A program made the position numbers and the translations under genes. Positions 6,692 through 12,408 of a stretch of 13,722 nt of DNA are shown here, one piece after another. Source of the DNA: an uncultured Bacillota bacterium (lineage in GTDB: Bacteria > Bacillota > Clostridia > Christensenellales > UBA1242); contig CAMUGK010000016.1 in assembly GCA_947088415.1 (NCBI GenBank), positions 1 to 13,722 of the forward strand, given 5' to 3'. Below the pieces are notes generated by a model. It made no database searches, was not told the DNA's origin, and saw only the letters and a program-made list of their open reading frames with translations. Position 1 is the stretch's first letter, and the number at the start of each line of letters is the position of its first letter.

Positions 6692-8425
6692 TTAGATTTT
6701 TTTGTTTTTTATTTCGTTTTCCAATCTTTCGATAAAATCTGACAAGATTAGTCCACTTTTATTTTCAAATCCACGACCACGAATAGAAATTGTATTGGAA
6801 TTTTCTTCGCCGTCACCTACAATGATTAAGTATGGAACTTTCATTGAAAGTGCTTCTCTAATTTTAAAACCGATTTTTTCATTTCTTAAATCAACTTCGG
6901 CACGCAATCCTTTATCTCTCAAAGTTTTTTGAATTGAAAGAGCATAATCATTATTTCTGTCTGCCAAAGTCAGCACCCTAACTTGTTCTGGAGCAAGCCA
7001 AAGTGGGAAAGCACCTGCAAAGTGTTCAATGAGTATTCCCATAAATCTATCGATTGAGCCATAAATAACACGATGAATCATAATTGGACGATGTTTTTCG
7101 CCATCTTCGCCAACATATTCAAGTTCAAAGCGTTGTGGAAGTTGGAAGTCTAATTGAATTGTTCCGCATTGCCAAGTTCTTCCAATTGCATCATTCAAGT
7201 GGAAGTCAATTTTTGGTCCATAAAAAGCACCGTCGCCTTCATTTATTACATAGTCAAGTTTAAGTTCATCGAGTGCAGACTTTAATGCGTCTGTTGCCAA
7301 ATTCCAATCTTCATCACTCCCCATACTGTTTTCAGGACGAGTTGAAAGTTCAACATGATAGGTAAAGTTGAAAATCTTATAAACGCTATCAATAAGTGAA
7401 ACAACGCCTTTAATTTCATCTTTAATTTGATTTGGTGTCATAAAGATATGTGCATCATCTTGAGTGAAACAACGCACTCTCATAAGTCCACCAAGTTCGC
7501 CTGATTTTTCATGACGATGAACAAGACCAAGTTCACCTACTCTTAAAGGTAAATCTCTATATGAGTGTGGAGAATTTTTATAAACCAACACACCACCAGG
7601 ACAATTCATAGGTTTGATTGCATAGTCAACATCATCAATCTTTGTTGTATACATATTGGCTTTATAATGATCCCAATGCCCTGAAGTTTCCCAAAGATGA
7701 CGAGAGAGCATGATTGGTGTCATAACTTCTTTATAGCCTGCTTTTTCATGAATTTCATGCCAATATTTGATAAGTTCATTTCTCACAATCATTCCATTTG
7801 GAAGATAGAAAGGAAATCCGGGGCCTTCTGGCGAAAGCATAAAAAGTCCTAATTCTTTGCCAAGTTTTCGATTATCTCTTTTCTTAGCTTCTTCAAGCAT
7901 GGTTATATGGTCGGCAAGTTCTTTCTTTGTCTTAAATGCCCATACATACACACGTTGAAGCATTTTATTTTTTTCATTTCCACGCCAATAAGCACCATTT
8001 ACACTATGAATTTTAAAGCCAAAGTTTTGCAAGTTTCTTGTGCTTTCAACATGTGGTCCACGACAAAGGTCGAAAAAGTCATCACCAGTGTAATACAAAG
8101 TGATTTTTTCGTCTTCTGAGAGTTCATTAATAATTTCAAGTTTATATTCATTATCTTTGAACAAATTAAGGGCTTCTTGTTTTGATACTTCCTTTCTAAC
8201 AAAGTTTTCGCCTTTATTCAAGATTTCTTTTATTTTCTTTTCAATTTCTTCAAAGTGGTCTGGAGTGAGTTGAACATCTAGGTCAACATCATAATAAAAG
8301 CCATCATCAATTGCAGGGCCAATTGTGAGTTTTGTTTGTGGGTAAAGTTGCATGAGTGCTTTTGCCAGCACGTGCGCAAAGCTATGTCTTGCTTTTTGCA
8401 AATTTTCATCTAATTCTTTTTTCAT
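6692..8425 (-). CDS. thrS: Threonyl-tRNA synthetase lacking the TGS domain
   Basis: The enzyme charges tRNA-Thr with threonine in the cytoplasm. The 577-residue protein begins almost directly with the editing domain: HSFAH (His14, His18) and CRGPH (Cys121, His125) are the conserved editing-site residues. The class II catalytic core follows, with the three zinc ligands Cys275 (MNCPGG), His326 (DDAHIF) and His451 (MIHR) and motif 2 around HRHEKSGELGGLMRVR. The anticodon-binding domain spans about 478-570. The N-terminal TGS domain (~60 residues) of standard ThrRS (~640) is absent. The start is firm because an AAAAGGAG site precedes this ATG. A TGS-less form occurs in other bacteria. Expression is controlled by the T-box leader. 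It follows ytxC, as in B. subtilis. Confidence 0.97.
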   Translation of the reverse strand: MKKELDENLQKARHSFAHVLAKALMQLYPQTKLTIGPAIDDGFYYDVDLDVQLTPDHFEEIEKKIKEILNKGENFVRKEVSKQEALNLFKDNEYKLEIINELSEDEKITLYYTGDDFFDLCRGPHVESTRNLQNFGFKIHSVNGAYWRGNEKNKMLQRVYVWAFKTKKELADHITMLEEAKKRDNRKLGKELGLFMLSPEGPGFPFYLPNGMIVRNELIKYWHEIHEKAGYKEVMTPIMLSRHLWETSGHWDHYKANMYTTKIDDVDYAIKPMNCPGGVLVYKNSPHSYRDLPLRVGELGLVHRHEKSGELGGLMRVRCFTQDDAHIFMTPNQIKDEIKGVVSLIDSVYKIFNFTYHVELSTRPENSMGSDEDWNLATDALKSALDELKLDYVINEGDGAFYGPKIDFHLNDAIGRTWQCGTIQLDFQLPQRFELEYVGEDGEKHRPIMIHRVIYGSIDRFMGILIEHFAGAFPLWLAPEQVRVLTLADRNNDYALSIQKTLRDKGLRAEVDLRNEKIGFKIREALSMKVPYLIIVGDGEENSNTISIRGRGFENKSGLILSDFIERLENEIKNKKI

Positions 8426-8449
8426 TTTTTACTCCTTTTTCAAATCATA

Positions 8450-8628
8450 CTTTTCTTGTCAAGAAAAGGCAACCAAATGTTGCACGACTAAGAAGAACTA
8501 AGTGTTTTCTTCTTAGTAATGGTGCATATGCACTCAAAAGAAAACTCTTAACTTTTATTTTCCCTAACGGGAAAGTAAAATTAAATTTATTGCTTTAGTT
8601 TTAAAAATAATCGCCAAGCATTCGGCTT
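8450..8628. repeat. Array of inverted repeats between T-box terminator and thrS
   Basis: The 203 nt between the terminator and thrS carry no gene. They hold CTTTTCTTG/CAAGAAAAG (8450-8458 with 8460-8468), GCAAC/GTTGC within 8469-8483, ACTAAGAAGAA/TTCTTCTTAGT (8487-8497 with 8507-8517), the palindrome GTGCATATGCAC (8522-8533) and TTTCCC/GGGAAA (8559-8564 with 8569-8574). GCAACCAAATGTTGCACG (8469-8486) recurs inverted at 11032-11049. TCGCCAAGCATTCGGCTT (8611-8628) recurs with two changes at 11013-11030. These are probably dispersed repeats carried in the thrS leader. Confidence 0.65.
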
Positions 8629-8672
8629 AAAAAAATCCTTAAATACAAAAGCAACAGCTAAGTATTTAAGGA
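8629..8672 (-). terminator. T-box regulated terminator
   Basis: On the minus strand the 11-bp stem TCCTTAAATAC (8662-8672) pairs with GTATTTAAGGA (8636-8646), followed by seven T (8629-8635). It lies just after the T-box sequence, which forms the competing antiterminator. Confidence 0.93.
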
Positions 8673-8852
8673 CGATTTTAGTTAACCGCGGTTCCACCTT
8701 AATTGTCGAAAAATTTTCGACCTCTTTTTACAAATTTTTCTTCTCATTGTCAAAGTGGTTTGACATCTTTTCTAGTTTAGGGTTTTCACCAACCACCCTT
8801 TCTCTGAACACATCAAAAAGTGCTACTTGTCTTTAACTCAAAGTCAAATTAT
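8629..8852 (-). promoter_or_regulatory. T-box riboswitch of thrS, specifier ACC (Thr)
   Basis: The leader senses uncharged tRNA-Thr and allows transcription of thrS when charging falls. The T-box itself (AAGGTGGAACCGCGG, 8686-8700) is on the minus strand and includes the UGGA that pairs with the tRNA acceptor end. Stem I has a basal helix GUUAAAG/CUUUGAC (8831-8837 with 8749-8755). Above it is an internal loop with AGUA on one side and the specifier ACC (8757-8759) on the other. The distal AGGGU/ACCCU stem (8795-8799 with 8779-8783) encloses GGUUGGUG. A further hairpin GTCGAAAA/TTTTCGAC (8705-8712 with 8714-8721) fits stem III. The specifier matches the downstream enzyme and would be read by tRNA-Thr(GGU). 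Confidence 0.95.
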
Positions 8853-8858
8853 GGTTAT

Positions 8859-8887
8859 ATTATACTCACTATTAAAATTTTTGTCAA
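8859..8887 (-). promoter_or_regulatory. Promoter of the T-box-thrS transcript
   Basis: A perfect -35 TTGACA (8882-8887), a 17-nt spacer and a perfect -10 TATAAT (8859-8864) on the minus strand. The predicted start near 8852 leads directly into T-box stem I. Confidence 0.92.
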
Positions 8888-8889
8888 GT

Positions 8890-8910
8890 AAAAAAGGAGA
8901 ATAATTCCCC
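8890..8910 (-). terminator. Short terminator of ytxC
   Basis: On the minus strand GGGGAA and TTCTCC form a 6-bp stem (one G-U pair, loop TTA, 8896-8910), followed by six T (8890-8895). The stem begins at the last base of the ytxC stop codon. The thrS promoter starts 3 nt further on, so the two units are packed tightly. Confidence 0.65.
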
Positions 8911-9686
8911 TATTTTTCAAATTTTTTCATAGCGCTAGTGCCAATTGTTGTTACATTAATTCGTGGAGCAAATATTTTTTGAAGAAGGTCGGTTGCATTA
9001 TTTTCATTATGTTGATAAAGATTAATCTTTTGCGGTGCAAGGTCTATGATTGAAGAAATTAAACCTTCTTCATTTAAAACTTTATTTTTATAATCTTCAC
9101 TATAAATTTCATCATGACCAAAATATAGTTTATAACCTTCTTGTTCTTCAATAATATCAACTTCTTCTTCGCCAATATCAAGATTATCAATCAAAAATTT
9201 TAAAAGGTCTAAAAAACTTTCGTTTGACATTAAATAGTCACGATTTTCATTAGCAAGTGAAACAAGTTCTGTCCATTTGGATTTAAGCCCTGCAAGACGA
9301 AAATCATAAAAGGCTTCAAGAAAAAGATTTTTATTAAAATCCAAATTTTTTTGAATTATATAATAATCTGTTTCACGGTCAAAATTTAACAGTGCTTTTT
9401 TAAAGGCTAAAATTCCGATTTTATCATGCCTTGGCAATATCAAATTTTGCGACAAAAACTCACTCTTAAAAGATGAACAAATGGTTTGCGTTATAATTTT
9501 AGATAAAAAATCTTGAAAATTTTCTTGAAGTTCGCTTTTGCAACCTATCAAAATATAGATATAACCATTTTCTTCATGAGATGTTACAACCCCTCCAAAC
9601 TCAGATGAGAAGGCTTTTAATGCATCATAAATATTTTTGGCTATATCAAAGTTTTCAGACCTGAGATTTAAGGAAAACTCCCACAT
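8910..9686 (-). CDS. ytxC: YtxC-family protein
   Basis: The 258-residue protein resembles the YtxC family (PF08812, a putative sporulation protein) in its second half. It has a YDFRL segment (FLEAFYDFRLAGLKSKW), then a Leu-rich stretch (LLKFLIDNLDIGEEEVDIIE), and a C-terminal block with SSIIDLAPQKINLY. The match is by pattern, not by alignment. The place just upstream of thrS is the same as in B. subtilis, which supports the call. There is no signal peptide or TM helix, so it is probably cytoplasmic. An AAGGAG ribosome binding site supports the start at 9686. No strong promoter is visible upstream; a TAAAAT at 9707-9712 lacks a good -35. Its biochemical role is unknown, and its presence does not prove that the host forms spores. 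Confidence 0.75.
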   Translation of the reverse strand: MWEFSLNLRSENFDIAKNIYDALKAFSSEFGGVVTSHEENGYIYILIGCKSELQENFQDFLSKIITQTICSSFKSEFLSQNLILPRHDKIGILAFKKALLNFDRETDYYIIQKNLDFNKNLFLEAFYDFRLAGLKSKWTELVSLANENRDYLMSNESFLDLLKFLIDNLDIGEEEVDIIEEQEGYKLYFGHDEIYSEDYKNKVLNEEGLISSIIDLAPQKINLYQHNENNATDLLQKIFAPRINVTTIGTSAMKKFEK

Positions 9687-9773
9687 AAAAACTCCTTACG
9701 AAAACTATTTTATGCAAGAGAGAAAAAAATACTCTAAAATATATGTTTAATTTTTAAAATTTAAGTAAATAAT

Positions 9774-9802
9774 TTGACAAAAAAAAGGAAATTGTCCATA
9801 AT
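9774..9802 (+). promoter_or_regulatory. Promoter of the lipoprotein gene (near-leaderless)
   Basis: A perfect -35 TTGACA (9774-9779), a 17-nt spacer and a -10 CATAAT (9797-9802). Transcription would begin around 9808-9810, at the ATG itself (9809). An AAAGGAAA stretch at 9784-9791 lies between the promoter boxes and is too far from the ATG to serve as ribosome binding site. Confidence 0.7.
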
Positions 9803-9808
9803 ATAACT

Positions 9809-10546
9809 ATGAAAAAAATTTTTAATAAAAATATTCTTGGGATTTTAGCAATTTTTCTATTGCCATTATTTTTATTGACTGCCTGCAATAAAGTCAATTA
9901 TTTTAACGTGCAGGTTTATCAAATGGGTAATGGCAACGTTCAAGGCCTAAATTCAACATCCCGCATTGCCGAAGGCAACGATGTTCATTTAACTGCAAAC
10001 GAAAATCAAGACAACCCTTTTGTTTGTTGGATTAAAGACTTGCAAGTTGTTTCTATTGAAAGTGAATATACTTTTACAATGAGCGAGTCAACTCAAGGCA
10101 CATATATTGGCTTGTTTGCAGAAAAAGACCCTAAATTTATGCTTTTTACTGCACTCACCACTGCCGAAGTTAATATCCCCGGAGTGACAACCTTTAATAT
10201 TGATGTTTCAATAAGCCCATCAAACGATCAACCTACAAAAAGAACTTTATATTCAGGTGCAGTTTCAGATGAAGCAAGCGATATATATAATGGAAGTGTG
10301 TTTTCTTATTTAAACGAAACTTTATATTCCATAAATATTCACCTAACATATTACTTCCCTGGCATTGATGAACAGATTGAAGATAATTATACACTTCAAC
10401 TTGCTGACACCGACTTTATAGAAGAAGATGAACAAGGCAACAAAACATCAGTTAATAAAATTATTGTTTCCGATGAACAAGAAACAATAAAATTAACTTT
10501 TGAAAAAATGACAAGGGTTTTAGCAGAACGAACATTTAACAAATAA
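9809..10546 (+). CDS. Lipoprotein with InlB B-repeat-like domain
   Basis: The 245-residue protein starts with a lipoprotein signal peptide: MKK, a hydrophobic core to residue 23, and a lipobox LTAC with the lipidated Cys26. It should be anchored on the outer face of the cytoplasmic membrane. Residues about 31-106 match the pattern of divergent InlB B-repeat domains (PF18998 type): GNGNVQG, AEGNDVHLTA, FVCWIKD, YTFTMSES, YIGLFAE. The rest (about 107-245) is beta-rich with no family I recognise; it ends in EKMTRVLAERTFNK. It is the only plus-strand gene, divergent from ytxC and convergent with the 41-codon gene. No ribosome binding site is at a normal distance from the ATG, and the promoter suggests a leaderless mRNA. 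Function is unknown; binding of a surface ligand is only a guess. Confidence 0.85.
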   Translation: MKKIFNKNILGILAIFLLPLFLLTACNKVNYFNVQVYQMGNGNVQGLNSTSRIAEGNDVHLTANENQDNPFVCWIKDLQVVSIESEYTFTMSESTQGTYIGLFAEKDPKFMLFTALTTAEVNIPGVTTFNIDVSISPSNDQPTKRTLYSGAVSDEASDIYNGSVFSYLNETLYSINIHLTYYFPGIDEQIEDNYTLQLADTDFIEEDEQGNKTSVNKIIVSDEQETIKLTFEKMTRVLAERTFNK

Positions 10547-10572
10547 AAAAAGTGGCATTGCCACTTTTTTTT
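10545..10572. terminator. Bidirectional terminator between convergent genes
   Basis: AAAAAAAGTGGC (10545-10556), loop ATT, GCCACTTTTTTT (10560-10571) is a 12-bp perfect stem with T-runs on both strands. It overlaps the lipoprotein stop codon and lies 15 nt past the stop of the small minus-strand gene. Confidence 0.92.
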
Positions 10573-10587
10573 GAAAACTATTCAAGA

Positions 10588-10713
10588 TTATTTGCAAGAT
10601 TTTGTGCTACAAGATTTTGTAGAGTTTGAGCTTTCATTTGAAGCTTCAACATTCTTGTTTTTTCCTTTCATCTTTGCATCTGAACCCTTATTTTTGGCTT
10701 TCTTACCAAACAT
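10588..10713 (-). CDS. 41-residue Lys-rich small protein with STKSC tandem repeat
   Basis: An AGGAGGTG ribosome binding site lies 7 nt before the ATG at 10713, among the best in the window. The frame encodes 41 residues. The first half is strongly basic (MFGKKAKNKGSDAKMKGKNK), the middle is Ser/Asn-rich, and the C-terminus is STKSCSTKSCK with Cys35 and Cys40. The two STKSC units come from a 15-nt period duplication (CAAGATTTTGT at 10595-10605 and 10610-10620 on the plus strand). There is no TM helix or signal peptide. It shares the bidirectional terminator with the lipoprotein gene. I do not recognise a family. The two spaced Cys could bind a metal or form a disulfide, which is speculation. 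No convincing promoter is visible upstream. Confidence 0.65.
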   Translation of the reverse strand: MFGKKAKNKGSDAKMKGKNKNVEASNESSNSTKSCSTKSCK

Positions 10714-10845
10714 AGTTTTCACCTCCTATTTTCAAGGTTATTCGCCTTGTATTAATAGTCTTTGCAAAAATAAGATTTTTATACATAAGTATATTGAAGA
10801 AAACCCTAAAAGATTCCTTCGGTCTTATCACCACACCACTTAGTT

Positions 10846-11005
10846 GTCGTCATTTCGACCAGAGTCCGTAGGACGACGATGGGAAGTCTCTAAAAGATTC
10901 TTCGACTCGACGCTAAAGCGTCGGCTCAGAATGACATATACATGTCATGTTGAGTGAAACGAAACATCTTGTTCAAAAGCTCCTTCGACTACGCTCAGGA
11001 TGACA
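10846..11005. repeat. Cluster of short palindromic repeats (BIME-like)
   Basis: The 371-nt gap between the small gene and the DUF1292 gene holds no convincing gene. Copies of the CTTCGAC...CTCAGGATGACA element lie at 10897-10936 (internal stem CGACGC/GCGTCG, 10908-10913 with 10918-10923) and 10981-11005. A copy in the opposite sense lies at 10944-10970 (GTCATGTTGAGTGAAACG, then AAACATCTT). The first two are joined by ATGACAT/ATGTCAT (10931-10937 with 10942-10948). A related unit at 10846-10896 has GTCGTC/GACGAC and GTCC/GGAC pairs. Alternating orientation is typical of REP/BIME elements. Confidence 0.75.
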
Positions 11006-11012
11006 ATAATAG

Positions 11013-11049
11013 TCGCCAAGCGTTAGGCTTGCGTGCAACATTTGGTTGC
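11013..11049. repeat. Repeat modules shared with the thrS leader
   Basis: TCGCCAAGCGTTAGGCTT (11013-11030) matches 8611-8628 at 16 of 18 positions. CGTGCAACATTTGGTTGC (11032-11049) is the exact reverse complement of 8469-8486. Each can form a small hairpin. They lie just before the DUF1292 terminator. Confidence 0.65.
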
Positions 11050-11075
11050 AAAAAAGATATGTTGCCATATCTTTT
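11050..11075 (-). terminator. Rho-independent terminator of ruvX-DUF1292
   Basis: A 10-bp stem AAAAGATATG/CATATCTTTT (11066-11075 with 11052-11061, 4-nt loop) ends in six T on the minus strand, 10 nt past the stop codon. The stem sequence is the same as that of the yajC terminator. Confidence 0.85.
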
Positions 11076-11084
11076 ATACTTTCT

Positions 11085-11537
11085 TTATTTTGTCTTTTTG
11101 CCAGCAACTTTTGTTGCAGGTTTTTTTGCAGCAGTTGTTGTTTTCTTGGCAGGTGCTTTAGTTGTTGAAGCTGGTTTTTTTGCTTTGCCTCTTGCTTCTT
11201 CCAAAAGGTCATAGTATTTGTCGAAAACTGCAATAGCAACTTCTTCATCTTCTTCAACTCTTAAAATTGTGTTGCCTTGTTTGTCTTGGTCAACAAGGAA
11301 TACAACTGCTTCGTCATCAGCAATGCCTTCAATTTTGTCGATTGGTTTTAAAACAACAAATAAAACCTTTTCCTCTTTAACTTCGTAAGGAATGATAGCA
11401 ACTTGTTCAAAAGAGATTTGTTTGCCTTTTTCATCCATTAAAACGATAGGGTCTTTGTTGTCCTTATCAAGAAGAACATCTAATAAATCAACTGGTTTTT
11501 GTTCTTCAACTTTTTTTGTAACATTCTTTTCGCTCAT
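11085..11537 (-). CDS. DUF1292 protein with Lys/Ala-rich C-terminal tail
   Basis: Residues about 15-115 fit the DUF1292 (PF06949, B. subtilis YrzB) pattern: DPIVLMDEKGKQISFEQVA, then a mixed strand region, VVFLVDQDKQGN and EDEEVAIAVFDKYYDLLEE near the end of the domain. The family is small and acidic and has no known function. Here residues 117-150 are added: a Lys/Ala/Thr/Pro-rich tail with histone H1-like composition (KKPAST, APAKKTT, AKKPATK), unlike the usual ~90-residue proteins. The gene lies 4 nt after ruvX and its AGGGGA ribosome binding site is inside the end of ruvX. The ruvX-DUF1292 order is conserved in Bacillota. The basic tail could bind nucleic acid (inference). Confidence 0.87.
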   Translation of the reverse strand: MSEKNVTKKVEEQKPVDLLDVLLDKDNKDPIVLMDEKGKQISFEQVAIIPYEVKEEKVLFVVLKPIDKIEGIADDEAVVFLVDQDKQGNTILRVEEDEEVAIAVFDKYYDLLEEARGKAKKPASTTKAPAKKTTTAAKKPATKVAGKKTK

Positions 11538-11541
11538 ATCT

Positions 11542-11976
11542 TTAATTTCCCCTTTTATTATTTTTAGAATTCATGTAAGATTGCAATATAATTTGTGCCG
11601 AAATTTTGTCAATCAAGCCTTTGCGTTTTTCCCAAGGGATTTTAGCTTCTCTTAAATAATCTTCGGCCTCGGCTGACGTCAAACGTTCATCAATAAAACA
11701 AACGTTAGCACCAGAGATTTCTTGAATTTTTTGTCCAATTGCCCTGTGTAAAACTGCCCGTTCACCTTCACTTCCGTCAATATTTAATGGAAGTCCAAAA
11801 GCAATATCGCTGACATTGAACTGTTTGACAAGGTTGGCAATGTGATTTATTGCATCATCTTCGCCTTTGTTTTCAAAGACTTCAAAAGCCGAAGAAATAA
11901 TGCAAAGCGGGTCAGAAAGAGCAATTCCCACTCTTTTATCGCCATAATCAACACCCATTAATCTCTTGTATTGCAT
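11542..11976 (-). CDS. ruvX: RuvX/YqgF family nuclease
   Basis: RuvX is an RNase H-fold nuclease implicated in Holliday junction resolution and in 5' maturation of pre-16S rRNA. The 144-residue protein has the family motifs GVDYGDKRVGIALSD (8-22, Asp10), GLPLNIDGSEGERA (61-74), DERLTSAEAE (96-105, Glu97) and DKISAQIILQSY (123-134, Asp123), so the acidic active site is intact and the length is normal. The ATG at 11976 is directly adjacent to GAAGGA, leaving no spacer, and the predicted transcript starts only about 9 nt upstream. The next Met (11958) has no better site and would remove residues often present before GLDYG. It is the first gene of a pair with DUF1292. Confidence 0.93.
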   Translation of the reverse strand: MQYKRLMGVDYGDKRVGIALSDPLCIISSAFEVFENKGEDDAINHIANLVKQFNVSDIAFGLPLNIDGSEGERAVLHRAIGQKIQEISGANVCFIDERLTSAEAEDYLREAKIPWEKRKGLIDKISAQIILQSYMNSKNNKRGN

Positions 11977-11991
11977 TCCTTCACCACTATG

Positions 11992-12021
11992 AGTATAGCC
12001 TATTTTTTAATTCCAAGTCAA
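11992..12021 (-). promoter_or_regulatory. Promoter of ruvX-DUF1292
   Basis: On the minus strand -35 TTGACT (12016-12021), an 18-nt spacer and -10 TATACT (11992-11997). Transcription should start near 11985, only about 9 nt before the ruvX ATG. Confidence 0.75.
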
Positions 12022-12104
12022 ACAAATTTAACAAATTATTCAACAAAAGACAATATTTCTTGAAGATTTTGTATATTCTCAATATAATAATTCCTTAAAC
12101 TCAC

Positions 12105-12397
12105 CTACTCCTGCCCCGTGTGCGGAATGGGAATTTCATCTATCATCTCCAGTTTAATTGCTACAACGCCAAATTTTAATTCTTTTTCTCTTGAATAAAT
12201 ATCATAATAAATCTCTTGAATTTGCTTTTTAGAAAAGCCGTCAAATCCAATATCCTTGTTTCGCACTTTTTAAAGAAAATAAAATCTCCAATCTTGATTA
12301 ATTAACGTTTTTCATCATTAAGTCTTATTTCATAAATTTTTTATTTATTTTTAATTTTATCAAAATAAACTTCTTTAAGTTTCATCTCATGAATCAT
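12105..12397 (-). pseudogene. ASCH-domain protein, decayed
   Basis: Read from the ATG at 12397 (11 nt after polA, with a GGGAG site) the frame gives MIHEMKLKEVYFDKIKNK, a stop, KIYEIRLNDEKR, a second stop, then LIKIGDFIFFKK. This is the N-terminal half of an ASCH-domain protein. The family is a small PUA-like fold thought to bind RNA. After FFKK, near 12268, the reading moves to another frame and continues RNKDIGFDGFSKKQIQEIYY, ending with SREKELKFGVVAIKLEMID, which looks like the C-terminal half. The middle of the domain is missing. There are thus two nonsense changes plus a frame-shifting deletion. The second stop needs only CAA to TAA. After the TAG at 12105 the same frame runs on for 22 more codons to 12036. 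This stretch and the remaining sequence to ruvX show no other gene. Confidence 0.8.
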
Positions 12398-12408
12398 TAA
12401 ACTTCTCC

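Noticed and set aside
6677..6694. Possible terminator after thrS (CTAAGC/GCTTGG stem)
   Set aside because: Only six pairs including a wobble, and just two T follow, so read-through into the micropeptide-yajC unit is as likely.
8748..8765. Perfect hairpin TGTCAAA/TTTGACA as an operator
   Set aside because: It lies within T-box stem I, where the 3' part pairs with 8831-8837 and the middle is the specifier loop.
10846..11049. CRISPR array
   Set aside because: The units are few, imperfect, palindromic, in both orientations and without regular spacers.
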